Source: Achromobacter pulmonis (GTDB lineage: Bacteria; Pseudomonadota; Gammaproteobacteria; Burkholderiales; Burkholderiaceae_B). Taken from it: DNA of 64,000 nt. Below are positions 9,002-17,216 of this stretch, in pieces. Where the stretch lies: positions 204,037 to 268,036 of the forward strand of contig NZ_POQS01000006.1 in assembly GCF_002885955.2 (NCBI RefSeq), written 5' to 3'. Below the pieces are notes generated by a model. It made no database searches. It saw only the letters and a program-made list of their open reading frames with translations, and was not told the origin of the DNA. Position numbers and translations under genes: made by a program. The stretch's first letter is position 1. Every line of letters begins with the position of its first letter.

Positions 9002-10108
9002 TTATAGCTCCAGGACCAGGCGGCCGGGGTTGAACAAGCCGGCCGGATCGAGCTCTTGTTTGAGCCGGCGCGTGATCGCCGCGATTCCCGGCGCCAGCGG
9101 ATGGAAGACGCCGTCGGCCGGCGGCTTGGCGTGACCGGCGCGAAACAGCGTCGCATGGCCGCCCAGCCGGGCCGCGGTTTCGCTCAACATGGCCGCGTCG
9201 TGCGCGCCGGACAGCCAGCGCTGGCCCCCGCCCCACTCGATCAGGGTCGGCCCCAACCCGAGCGCGGCGGCCGTGGGCGGCAGCGCCAGGCGCCACAACG
9301 GCTGGCCCGGCGCGAAAAACGGATGCGTCTGCTCGCGCAGCGACTGCCACCAGCCCGCCGCCGCGTCGGGCGCCATCGGCTCGCCGCCGATCTGCTGGCG
9401 CGCGCTGGCGATCGCCGGCGGCGCGCCGGACAGGCGCACGCGCATCGCGCCTTCGGCCCGGTCGTCGTCGCCGCTCCAGCTGGTGGCCGAGATCGGCAGG
9501 GGCTTGCCGCGCCACAGCGCGAAACTGGACAGCGCCTGCGCCTGCGTGGCCGGCAGCACCAGCGTGAGTTCTTCCATCGGCCGCGGCGCGACCTTCAGCG
9601 ACACTTCCAGTATCGCGCCGAAGATGCCGTGCGAGCCGGCCAGCAGGCGCGACACGTCGTAGCCCGCCACGTTCTTCATGACCTCGCCGCCGAACGACAG
9701 GATGCGCCCTTCCGAATCCAGCAGCTGCGTGCCCAGCACGAAATCCTTCAGCGCGCCGGCGCTCATGCGGCGCGGCCCCGACAGGCCCGCCGCCACGCAG
9801 CCGCCCACCGTGGCCGACGGCGAATAATGCGGCGGCTCGAACGCCAGCATCTGCCCGTGCTCGGCCAGCGCGGCTTCCAGTTCCGCAAGCGGCGTGCCCG
9901 CGCGCACGGTCACAACCAGTTCAGAGGGGTGATAGCTGACGATGCCGCGATAAGGCGTCATGTCCAGCAGGCAATGCCCGTCCTGCGGCGTCACCGGACG
10001 GTAGTTGCCATAGAACGCCTTGCTGCCGCCGCCCATCACGAACAAAGGCTTGTGGCCGGCGCGGGCCGTCATGACCTGGTCGCACAATTCCGACAGGACG
10101 AAATCCAT
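9002..10108 (-). CDS. glcE: Glycolate oxidase FAD-binding subunit GlcE
   Basis: This 368-residue PCMH-type FAD-binding protein is the GlcE subunit of glycolate oxidase. The FAD-binding region shows MGGGSKAFYG near residue 27 and GGCVAAGLSGPRR near 107, and a shorter substrate-side domain than GlcD. It lies between glcD (13 nt upstream) and glcF (6 nt downstream), and this order itself supports the assignment. The C-terminus FNPGRL is the usual end of this oxidase class. Confidence 0.93.
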   Translation of the reverse strand: MDFVLSELCDQVMTARAGHKPLFVMGGGSKAFYGNYRPVTPQDGHCLLDMTPYRGIVSYHPSELVVTVRAGTPLAELEAALAEHGQMLAFEPPHYSPSATVGGCVAAGLSGPRRMSAGALKDFVLGTQLLDSEGRILSFGGEVMKNVAGYDVSRLLAGSHGIFGAILEVSLKVAPRPMEELTLVLPATQAQALSSFALWRGKPLPISATSWSGDDDRAEGAMRVRLSGAPPAIASARQQIGGEPMAPDAAAGWWQSLREQTHPFFAPGQPLWRLALPPTAAALGLGPTLIEWGGGQRWLSGAHDAAMLSETAARLGGHATLFRAGHAKPPADGVFHPLAPGIAAITRRLKQELDPAGLFNPGRLVLEL

Positions 10109-10120
10109 AGGGGATGCGTC

Positions 10121-11620
10121 CTAGAAACGGGCGAGATCGGGGAAGCGCAATTCGCCCGCATGGACGTGCATCTTGCCGTATTCGGCGCAGCGGGCCAGCG
10201 TGGGGATGACTTTTTCGGGATTGAGCAGGCAAGGCGGATCGAAAGCCCGCTTCACCGCCAGGAAGGCGTCGAGTTCTTCGCGAGAGAATTGCACGCACAT
10301 TTGATTTATCTTCTCCATTCCCACCCCGTGCTCTCCGGTCACGGTGCCTCCTACCTGCACGCACAGCTCCAGTATGGCGGCGCCGAATTTCTCGGCGCGC
10401 TCCACTTCGTCCGGCTTGTTCGAATCGAACAGGATCAACGGATGCAGATTGCCGTCTCCCGCGTGAAATACGTTGGCGCAGCGCAGCCCGAACTCGTCTT
10501 CCATCTGTTCGATGGCGCCCAGCACGCGCGCCAGATGGCGGCGCGGTATCGTGCCGTCCATGCAGTAATAGTCGGGCGACACGCGCCCGGCGGCCGGAAA
10601 CGCGTTCTTGCGCCCGGCCCAGAACTTGAGGCGTTCGGCCTCGGACGTCGACACCTGGCAGCGCGTGGAGCCGGCAAGGCGGAACACCGTTTCCATGCGC
10701 TCGATCTCGTGCGCCACCTCTTCGGGCGTGCCGTCGGACTCGCACAGCAGGATGGCCTGCGCGTCCAGGTCGTAGCCGGCGCGCACGAAGGGCTCGACCA
10801 TGTGCGTGGCGCGCCGGTCCATCATCTCCAGGCCGGCGGGTATCATGCCCGCGGCAATGACCTGGGTGACCGCGTTGCCGGCCGCCTCGACGCTGGAAAA
10901 ACTGGCCATCACGACCTGCGCGCAGGCCGGCTTGGGAATCAGCTTGACGGTGACCTCGGTGACCACGCCCAGCATGCCTTCGGAGCCGATGAAGACCGAC
11001 AGCAGATCCAGGCCGGGCGCGTCCGGCGCCTCCGAGCCCAGCTCCACGATGTCGCCGTCTATGGTCACCACGCGCACGCGCAGCACGTTGTGCACGGTCA
11101 GGCCGTACTTCAGGCAGTGCACGCCGCCCGAGTTCTCGGCCACGTTGCCGCCGATGGAGCAGGCGATCTGGCTGGACGGATCGGGCGCGTAGTACAGCCC
11201 ATACGGCGCAGCCGCTTCCGAGATGGCGAGGTTGCGCACGCCGGGCTGGACCACGGCGGTCGCGCTGGCCAGGTCGATGTGCTTGATGCGGTTGAACTTG
11301 GACAGCCCCAGCAGCACGCCGCGGCTGTGCGGCATGGCGCCGCCGGACAGGCCGGTGCCGGCGCCGCGCGCCACCAGCGGCGCGTTCAGGCGCTTGCAGA
11401 TGCGCATGACCGCCTGCACCTGCTCCTCGGTTTCGGGCAGGGCCACGACCGCCGGCAGCGCGCGATAAAGGGATAGGCCGTCGCACTCGTAAGGGCGGGT
11501 GTCCTCTTCGCGGAACAACACGCAGTGCGCGGGCAACGCCGCCGACAGGGCCTCGATGAGCTGCTGCAAAGAGTAAGGCGCCTGCACTTGTGCCAGGCCG
11601 GTTTCGACCAATGAATTCAT
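10121..11620 (-). CDS. glcD: Glycolate oxidase subunit GlcD
   Basis: The catalytic FAD-linked subunit oxidises glycolate to glyoxylate. The start at 11620 gives 499 residues, the length of E. coli GlcD; an in-frame ATG at 11674 would add 18 residues with no family support. Motifs: GAGTGLSGGAMPHSRGVLL in the FAD domain, GGNVAENSGGVHCLKYGLT, and C-terminal VTGEHGVGMEKI with the active-site His. No glc regulator lies beside the operon. The next gene upstream is a paralogous FAD oxidase, so this stretch holds two related 2-hydroxyacid oxidases. Confidence 0.96.
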   Translation of the reverse strand: MNSLVETGLAQVQAPYSLQQLIEALSAALPAHCVLFREEDTRPYECDGLSLYRALPAVVALPETEEQVQAVMRICKRLNAPLVARGAGTGLSGGAMPHSRGVLLGLSKFNRIKHIDLASATAVVQPGVRNLAISEAAAPYGLYYAPDPSSQIACSIGGNVAENSGGVHCLKYGLTVHNVLRVRVVTIDGDIVELGSEAPDAPGLDLLSVFIGSEGMLGVVTEVTVKLIPKPACAQVVMASFSSVEAAGNAVTQVIAAGMIPAGLEMMDRRATHMVEPFVRAGYDLDAQAILLCESDGTPEEVAHEIERMETVFRLAGSTRCQVSTSEAERLKFWAGRKNAFPAAGRVSPDYYCMDGTIPRRHLARVLGAIEQMEDEFGLRCANVFHAGDGNLHPLILFDSNKPDEVERAEKFGAAILELCVQVGGTVTGEHGVGMEKINQMCVQFSREELDAFLAVKRAFDPPCLLNPEKVIPTLARCAEYGKMHVHAGELRFPDLARF

Positions 11621-11740
11621 GAGCGCAACAATAGCGCGAGCGCCGGCCATAAGCAGGCCGGGATTTACCCGCATCCGGCGGTCTTCCGCGGGCTCAGAAG
11701 TAACCAGCCGTAAAGGCGCGACCGCCGGAACTGCGTTTCC

Positions 11741-13156
11741 TCAGCCCTGCCAGGAAACGATTTTGCCCGGATTCAGGATGTTGTTCGGGTCGAACGCATG
11801 CTTGAGGCTGCGCATCAGCGCCAGCGCGTCTTCGCCATGCTCCTCGGCCATGAACTGCATCTTGTGCAGGCCCACGCCATGCTCGCCGGTGCAGGTGCCG
11901 TCAGCGGCGATCGCGCGGCGCACCAGGTTGTGGTTGATGGCCTCGGACTCCTGCCATTCTTCGGCGCTGTCGGCGTCCAGCAGCATCAGCACGTGGAAGT
12001 TGCCGTCGCCGACGTGGCCCACGATGGTGTACGGGAAGCTGGCGCGGTCCAGTTCCTCGACAGTGTCGCGCACGCAATCGGCCAGGCGCGAAATCGGCAC
12101 GCAGACGTCGGTGGTGCTGGCGCGGCAGCCGGGACGCAGCTGCAGGCCGGCGAAATAGGCGTTGTGGCGCGCGGTCCAGAGGCGGCTGCGGTCTTCGGGA
12201 CGCTCGGCCCATTCGAAGTCCATGCCGCCGTGCTCGGCGGTGATGGCCTGCACGGTCTCGGCCTGCTCCTGCACGCCGGCCGGACTGCCGTGGAACTCGA
12301 ACACCAGCAGCGGAGTTTCGCGCAGGCTCAGCTTGCTGTGCAGGTTGACGGCGCGCACGCTGGCCGCGTCCATGAATTCGACGCGGGCGACCGGCACGCC
12401 CATCTGGATGATCTCGATCACGCTCTGCACGGCGGCGTCCAGCGTGGGGAAGTTGCAGACCGCGGCGGACACCGCCTCGGGCTGCGGATACAGGCGCACC
12501 GTGACTTCGGTGATGATGCCCAGCGTGCCTTCGCTGCCGACGAAGATGCGCGTCAGGTCGTAGCCGGCCGAGGACTTGCGGGCGCGCCCGGCCGTGCGCA
12601 CGATGCGCCCGTCGGCCGTCACCACGGTCAGCGACATGACGTTCTCGCGCATGGTGCCGTAGCGCACGGCGTTGGTGCCGGAGGCGCGCGTGGCGGCCAT
12701 GCCGCCCAGGCTGGCGTCGGCGCCGGGGTCGATCGGAAAGAACAGGCCGGTGTCGCGGATCTCTTCGTTGAGCTGCTTGCGCAGCACGCCGGCCTGCACC
12801 GTGGCGGTCAGGTCTTCGGCGTTGACCGCCAGCACCTTGTTCATCTGCGACAGGTCGAGGCAGACGCCGCCCTGGATCGCCAGGATGTGGCCTTCCAGCG
12901 AGGAGCCGGCGCCATACGGAATTAGCGGCACGCGGTGCTCGTTGCACAGCCTGGCGACCTCGGCCACTTCCTCGGTGGTGTGCGCGAACACCACCGCATC
13001 CGGCGGCATGGCCGCATAAGGGGATTCGTCGCGGCCGTGGTGCTCGCGCACCGCGGCGGACTCGGAGAAGCGATCGCCGAAGCGCGCGCGCAGGGCGTCC
13101 AGACAGGCGGCCGGCACCGGACGGCGCAATGTTTCAGCGGGCAGGGAAGCGTTCAT
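11741..13156 (-). CDS. FAD-linked D-2-hydroxyacid oxidase, D-lactate dehydrogenase (cytochrome)-like
   Basis: A 471-residue PCMH FAD oxidase. The FAD domain has GAGSSLEGHILAIQGG and GGMAATRASGTNAVRYGTM, and the C-terminal domain has TGEHGVGLHKMQF, which holds the flavin-proximal His. The arrangement matches the Dld/LDHD group, which oxidises D-lactate or related D-2-hydroxyacids to the keto acid and feeds electrons to quinone or cytochrome c. Exact substrate is inferred only. It lies 120 nt upstream of glcD on the same strand and may be expressed with glcDEF. Confidence 0.88.
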   Translation of the reverse strand: MNASLPAETLRRPVPAACLDALRARFGDRFSESAAVREHHGRDESPYAAMPPDAVVFAHTTEEVAEVARLCNEHRVPLIPYGAGSSLEGHILAIQGGVCLDLSQMNKVLAVNAEDLTATVQAGVLRKQLNEEIRDTGLFFPIDPGADASLGGMAATRASGTNAVRYGTMRENVMSLTVVTADGRIVRTAGRARKSSAGYDLTRIFVGSEGTLGIITEVTVRLYPQPEAVSAAVCNFPTLDAAVQSVIEIIQMGVPVARVEFMDAASVRAVNLHSKLSLRETPLLVFEFHGSPAGVQEQAETVQAITAEHGGMDFEWAERPEDRSRLWTARHNAYFAGLQLRPGCRASTTDVCVPISRLADCVRDTVEELDRASFPYTIVGHVGDGNFHVLMLLDADSAEEWQESEAINHNLVRRAIAADGTCTGEHGVGLHKMQFMAEEHGEDALALMRSLKHAFDPNNILNPGKIVSWQG

Positions 13157-13259
13157 GGTCAGCGTGGATTCGGGTTCGATAATCCGAATATTCTACGCCG
13201 CCGCGCGTGCTGCGCCGCACACCGCCGCTGGCGGGCGGCGCGCGGCGCGGGTTGCGTAT

Positions 13260-14333
13260 TTACTTGCCCGAGGTCAGCGCGACGCGGCGGCGTTCACGCA
13301 CGGCATGGGCCAGGCGTTCGAGCACCGCGACCGAGGCGTCCCAGTCGATGCAGCCGTCGGTGATGCTCTGGCCGTAGACCAGCGGCGTGCCCGGCACCAT
13401 GTCCTGGCGTCCGCCCAGCAGATGGCTTTCCACCATCACGCCCACCAGGCGCGCATCGCCCGCTTCCATCTGGCGCGCCACGTCTTCGATGACGAGCGGC
13501 TGGTTCTCGGGCTTCTTGCTGCTGTTGGCGTGGCTGGCGTCGACCATCACGCGCTGCGCCAGGCCGGCCTTGGCCATGTCCGCGCAGGCCGCATCCACGC
13601 TTTGCGCGTCGTAGTTCGGCGTCTTGCCACCGCGCAGGATGACGTGGCAGTCCTCGTTGCCGGCGGTCGACACGATGGCCGAATGCCCGCCCTTGGTCAC
13701 CGACAGGAAGTGATGCGGCTGCGACGCGGCCTTGATGGCGTCGACCGCGATCTTCACATTGCCGTCCGTGCCGTTCTTGAATCCCACCGGACACGACAGT
13801 CCGGAAGCCAGTTCGCGGTGCACCTGGCTTTCCGTCGTGCGCGCCCCGATCGCCCCCCAGGAGACCAGATCCGCGATGTACTGCGGCGTAATCATGTCCA
13901 GGAACTCGCAGCCCGCCGGCAGCCCCAGGCTGTTGATGTCCAGCAGCAGTTCGCGCGCCACGCGCACGCCCTTGTTGATGTCGAAGCTGCCGTCCAGGTC
14001 GGGATCGTTGATCAGGCCCTTCCAGCCCACCGTCGTGCGCGGCTTCTCGAAATACACCCGCATCACGATTTCCAGGTCGGCGCTCAGGCGGTCGCGCACC
14101 GGTTTCAGGCGTTTCGCATACTCGATGGCCGCGCGCGTATCGTGAATCGAGCAGGGACCGATCACGACGATCATGCGGTCGTCCATGCCGTGCAGGATGC
14201 GGTGCATCGCCTGGCGGGCGGCGAACACGGTGTCCGACGCCTCCTTGGTGCAGGCGAACTCACGCATGACGTGCGCGGGCGGGTTCAGCTCTTTGATTTC
14301 TCGAATGCGAAGGTCATCGGTATTGTGTGACAC
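13260..14333 (-). CDS. aroG: 3-deoxy-7-phosphoheptulonate (DAHP) synthase, class I
   Basis: This 357-residue enzyme condenses phosphoenolpyruvate and erythrose-4-phosphate, the first step of aromatic amino-acid synthesis. It has the AroG/AroF/AroH signatures VIGPCSIHD (about residue 59), YFEKPRTTVGWKGL (about 92) and DASHANSSKKPENQ (about 260), with the metal-binding Cys and His. The start is GTG at 14333, with AGGAG 7 nt upstream. The 5' region carries a Phe/Tyr-rich leader peptide and a terminator/antiterminator pair, so expression is probably controlled by charged tRNA-Phe and tRNA-Tyr. Which isoform's feedback specificity it has cannot be read reliably; the leader favours Phe and/or Tyr. 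Confidence 0.96.
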   Translation of the reverse strand: MSHNTDDLRIREIKELNPPAHVMREFACTKEASDTVFAARQAMHRILHGMDDRMIVVIGPCSIHDTRAAIEYAKRLKPVRDRLSADLEIVMRVYFEKPRTTVGWKGLINDPDLDGSFDINKGVRVARELLLDINSLGLPAGCEFLDMITPQYIADLVSWGAIGARTTESQVHRELASGLSCPVGFKNGTDGNVKIAVDAIKAASQPHHFLSVTKGGHSAIVSTAGNEDCHVILRGGKTPNYDAQSVDAACADMAKAGLAQRVMVDASHANSSKKPENQPLVIEDVARQMEAGDARLVGVMVESHLLGGRQDMVPGTPLVYGQSITDGCIDWDASVAVLERLAHAVRERRRVALTSGK

Positions 14334-14416
14334 GGTACTGCTCCTGGGTTGCCCGCCGCGGGGAAGGTTCCCGAGGCTCCCGGAGACTCCTCCGGGGGTT
14401 CCTCAACCGGCGGCGC

Positions 14417-14443
14417 AAAAAAAGCCGCCAGTTCGCTGGCGGC
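14417..14443 (-). terminator. Attenuator terminator of the DAHP synthase leader
   Basis: On the minus strand GCCGCCAG-CGAA-CTGGCGGC is an 8-bp GC stem with a CGAA loop, followed by seven T residues. Flanking A and T runs extend the pairing. It lies between the leader peptide and the aroG start. Its promoter-proximal arm, CCGCCAGCG (14434-14442), is also perfectly complementary to codons 18-21 of the leader peptide (CGCTGGCGG at 14493-14501), so a competing antiterminator can form. Confidence 0.93.
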
Positions 14444-14469
14444 TTTTTTGGGGGGATTCTTTCCAAACT

Positions 14470-14553
14470 TCAGATTGAGCGCGTCCCTTCCTCCGCCAGC
14501 GGCTTCAGAAAACCATAAAAGTAAAAGTAAAAAGCGGGGGACGCGAATTTCAT
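14470..14553 (-). CDS. Phe/Tyr-rich leader peptide of the aroG attenuator
   Basis: A 27-codon ORF begins MKFASPAFYFYFYGF and ends in TGA. Residues 8-13 alternate Phe-Tyr three times, and 8 of residues 3-15 are Phe or Tyr, far above chance in this GC-rich genome. The role inferred is to let a ribosome stall when Phe- or Tyr-tRNA is scarce. Stalling would leave codons 18-21 free to pair with the terminator arm and permit transcription of aroG. When translation finishes, the ribosome covers codons 18-21 and the terminator forms. No Shine-Dalgarno precedes the ATG, and the best promoter would start RNA almost at the ATG, so it may be translated leaderless. Confidence 0.88.
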   Translation of the reverse strand: MKFASPAFYFYFYGFLKPLAEEGTRSI

Positions 14554-14561
14554 GGGGAATG

Positions 14562-14590
14562 ACTCTAGCACAGATTTCTGTGGCCGTCAG
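14562..14590 (-). promoter_or_regulatory. Candidate aroG leader promoter with a dyad in its spacer
   Basis: On the minus strand the -35 CTGACG and the -10 TAGAGT are separated by exactly 17 nt. The spacer contains the perfect dyad CACAGA-AA-TCTGTG (14569-14582), a plausible repressor site. Transcription would begin near 14555, within a few nt of the leader ATG at 14553. Confidence 0.6.
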
Positions 14591-14650
14591 ATTTTTTCGC
14601 CGCTTCCATCTGGCCTACGACACAGACCTTTGCAAGAATAGCCGTCCCGC

Positions 14651-14724
14651 CGCCGGGCCGCCCCAAGGCGGGACAGCCCCCTCGGGGGGCAGCAAGCACG
14701 CGTAGCGTGCGCGGCGTGGGGGCA
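14651..14724 (-). repeat. Intergenic GC-rich repeat, copy 1 (type A), directly after tldD
   Basis: This hairpin-rich element contains CCGCCGGGCCGCCCCAAGG, then CCCCCTCGGGGGGCAGCAAGC and GCGGCGTGGGGGCA on the plus strand. The same blocks, in the same order, form the element at 38291-38361. It begins 3 nt after the tldD stop codon and separates tldD from the aroG leader promoter. Such elements are common between genes in Burkholderiales; here it may act as a terminator or an RNA-end stabiliser. Confidence 0.85.
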
Positions 14725-14727
14725 ACA

Positions 14728-16188
14728 CTAAGCGGTGCCGCCTACGGTGAGGCCCTCCATGCGCACCGTCGGCATGCCGACGCCGACCGGCACGCTCTGG
14801 CCGTCCTTGCCGCAGGTGCCCACGCCGGAATCCAGCTGCAGGTCGTTGCCGATCATGGTGACGCGGTTCATGGCGTCCGGGCCGTTGCCGATGAGGGTGG
14901 CGCCCTTGACCGGGTAGGTCACCTTGCCGTTTTCGATCATGTAGGCCTCGGAGGCCGAGAACACGAACTTGCCGTTGGTGATGTCGACCTGGCCGCCGCC
15001 GAAATTGACCGCGTACAGGCCGCGCTTGACCGAGGAGATGATTTCCTCGGCCGGCTTGTCGCCGGCCAGCATGTAGGTGTTGGTCATGCGCGGCATCGGC
15101 AGGTGGGCGAAGGATTCGCGGCGGCCGTTGCCGGTGGCGGCGGTTTTCATGAGGCGCGCGTTGAGCGTGTCCTGCATGTAGCCGCGCAGGATGCCGTCTT
15201 CGATCAGCACGTTGCGCTGGGTGGCGTTGCCCTCGTCGTCGATGTTGAGCGAGCCACGGCGGTCCGGGATCGTGCCGTCGTCGACCACCGTCACGCCCTT
15301 GGAAGCCACGCGCTCGCCGATGCGGCCCGAGAACACGCTGGAGCCCTTGCGGTTGAAGTCGCCTTCCAGGCCGTGGCCGACCGCCTCGTGCAGCAGGATG
15401 CCGGGCCAGCCCGAACCCAGCACCACGGTCATTTCGCCGGCCGGCGCCGGTCGCGCCTCGAGGTTGACCAGGGCTTCGTGCACGGCGCGCTCGACGTAGC
15501 CCTGCAGCATGTCGTCGGTGAAATAAGCCAGGCCCAGGCGCCCGCCGCCGCCGGCATGGCCCATTTCGCGGCGGCCGTTGCGCTCGGCGATCACGGTCAG
15601 GGACAGGCGCACCAGCGGGCGCACGTCGGCGGCCAGGCGGCCGTCGCTGCCGGCCACCAGCACCACGTCGTATTCGGCGCCCAGGCCGGCCATGACCTGG
15701 ATCACGTGCGGGTCGCGCGCACGCGCCATGCGCTCGACGCGTTCGAGCAGGGCGACTTTCTCGGGCGCGCTGAGCGAGGCGACGGGGTCGATGTCGGAAT
15801 ACAGGCTGCGGCCGGTTTCGGCTTCGACCTGGGCCGCCACTTTCACCTTGCCCGCGCCGCGCCGCGCGATGCCGCGCACGGCCTGCGCCGACGACAGCAG
15901 CGCTTCGGGCGAGAGCGAATCGGAATAGGCGAAAGCGGTTTTCTCGCCGCTCACGGCGCGCACGCCGACGCCCTGGCTGATCGAGAAACTGCCGGTCTTG
16001 ACGATGCCCTCTTCCAGGCTCCAGCCCTCGCTGCGCGTGTATTGGAAATACAGGTCGGCGTAGTCGACCTTGTGGGTGAAGATTTCACCCAGCGCGCGCG
16101 CCATATCGGCCTCGGTCAGCCCCCAGGGGTCGAGCAGCAGCGATTTGGCGGTGGCGAGGGAAGCAATGGCGGGATCGATGATTTTCAT
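14728..16188 (-). CDS. tldD: Metalloprotease TldD
   Basis: A 486-residue protein of peptidase family U62 (TldD/PmbA). TldD forms a heterodimeric zinc protease with TldE/PmbA that processes small peptides such as microcin precursors and the CcdA antitoxin. The zinc site HEAVGH is near residue 263 in LLHEAVGHGLEGDF, and the downstream cysteine (GVGTCGKDGQSVPVG) is present near the C-terminus. The start at 16188 (MKIIDPAIASL) matches family length; an in-frame ATG 18 codons upstream is less likely. No tldE partner is in this window. The stop is followed at once by a type-A repeat. Confidence 0.94.
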   Translation of the reverse strand: MKIIDPAIASLATAKSLLLDPWGLTEADMARALGEIFTHKVDYADLYFQYTRSEGWSLEEGIVKTGSFSISQGVGVRAVSGEKTAFAYSDSLSPEALLSSAQAVRGIARRGAGKVKVAAQVEAETGRSLYSDIDPVASLSAPEKVALLERVERMARARDPHVIQVMAGLGAEYDVVLVAGSDGRLAADVRPLVRLSLTVIAERNGRREMGHAGGGGRLGLAYFTDDMLQGYVERAVHEALVNLEARPAPAGEMTVVLGSGWPGILLHEAVGHGLEGDFNRKGSSVFSGRIGERVASKGVTVVDDGTIPDRRGSLNIDDEGNATQRNVLIEDGILRGYMQDTLNARLMKTAATGNGRRESFAHLPMPRMTNTYMLAGDKPAEEIISSVKRGLYAVNFGGGQVDITNGKFVFSASEAYMIENGKVTYPVKGATLIGNGPDAMNRVTMIGNDLQLDSGVGTCGKDGQSVPVGVGMPTVRMEGLTVGGTA

Positions 16189-16760
16189 GGGACTCTGTTC
16201 AGGGACGGCGGCGTGGAGACGCGCGCCTGCAATGGCGCTCAAGACCGTATCGTACCGCCGACTCGGCCCCGGCGTCGCGGCCGCCGCAAGGATTATCCGC
16301 CCATCCCATATGGGGGCGGGACATTAACTATCAAGTTAAGCAAATTTGTGGCTTTGGATGGATTACGCCAGCTCATCGTACAACTTGACATGAAAATGAA
16401 ATCGCCGTGCGCGACGCCATTATGCCCGGCGCGCGCCCCAGCGGATTCACCCTCGCCGGCGATTAAACGGTAACTATCATGACAAGTCATCTGACTACTT
16501 GTGCAAATATGTGGCGTCATTCAGTGTCCACGTAGTGGAACTCCATATGTTTCAAGTTGTCCCATATCTGCGAATATTCATTCCCGCCGGCGTCCGCCGC
16601 GGCGATATGGATAAGTTTAAAGATCGCCCGACCCTTTTGATACAAAGTAATTAGTCCTAAAACAAGGAAATCAGGACGTAATTTATGTATTATGCGAGGC
16701 ACAACAATTACACATAACTTCGCCGGCGATTAAAAGCAGTTCCATAATCAGGAATAAACC
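16189..16760. other. AT-rich non-coding region upstream of the BpH3-type H-NS gene, with a 15-nt direct repeat
   Basis: These 572 bases hold no convincing gene; the short frames inside lack plausible starts. The segment from about 16300 is much richer in A and T than its surroundings, with A and T tracts typical of H-NS targets. TCGCCGGCGATTAAA occurs twice, at 16453-16467 and 16720-16734, the second copy only 26 nt before the H-NS start codon. An inverted repeat ACAAGT/ACTTGT lies near 16482-16502. I infer the regulatory region of the H-NS-like gene, probably autoregulated. No single promoter stands out. Confidence 0.6.
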
Positions 16761-17141
16761 ATGGCCCGAGAAACCTACGCAGCACTGCAAGCAAAGATCG
16801 AAAAAGAGATCAACAAGCTCCAGAAGAAGGCTGAAATCCTCCAAACCAAACGTCGCAAGCCCGTGATCAACTCGATCATCACCTCGATGCGCGAGTACGA
16901 CATCACGCCCGAGGAGATCATTGCAGCCTATGGCGCCGCCAAGCCCGGCCGCGCCGCCGGCGGCCGCCGCAAGGCTGGCGCCGCTGCGCGCCCCGCCACC
17001 GCCGCCAAGCGCGCCGTCGCGCCCAAGTACCGCCATCCGCAAACCGGCGAAACCTGGAGCGGCCGCGGCAAGGCGCCGCGCTGGCTGGCCGCCGAAGAAG
17101 CCGCCGGCGCCACCCGCGATAGTTTTCTTATCAAAGAATAA
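16761..17141 (+). CDS. H-NS family nucleoid protein, BpH3-like
   Basis: A 126-residue DNA-binding protein. Residues 4-45 form a charged coiled coil for oligomerisation (ALQAKIEKEINKLQKKAE). A flexible Ala/Arg/Lys-rich linker follows, and residues 89-109 carry the core YRHPQTGETWSGRGKAPRWL typical of BpH3-type H-NS proteins of Bordetella and relatives, which bind AT-rich DNA in the minor groove. Such proteins silence AT-rich genes and shape the nucleoid. The long AT-rich upstream region suggests autoregulation. A perfect terminator follows 22 nt after the stop. In-window targets are not evident beyond its own promoter. Confidence 0.94.
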   Translation: MARETYAALQAKIEKEINKLQKKAEILQTKRRKPVINSIITSMREYDITPEEIIAAYGAAKPGRAAGGRRKAGAAARPATAAKRAVAPKYRHPQTGETWSGRGKAPRWLAAEEAAGATRDSFLIKE

Positions 17142-17162
17142 AACCTATCCGGCAGTAAGAAA

Positions 17163-17200
17163 TAAAATCGGCGCACCATTATGGTGCGCCGATTTTATTT
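17163..17200. terminator. Bidirectional intrinsic terminator
   Basis: Perfect inverted repeat AAAATCGGCGCACC (17164-17177) / GGTGCGCCGATTTT (17183-17196) with A and T runs on both sides. It can end the H-NS-like gene on the plus strand and the convergent DUF4136 gene on the minus strand. Confidence 0.94.
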
Positions 17201-17216
17201 ATGCTCGGAGCGCGAC

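Noticed and set aside
16293..16702. Two short minus-strand frames upstream of the H-NS-like gene
   Set aside because: Low-quality translations without ribosome sites in AT-rich DNA; more likely regulatory DNA.
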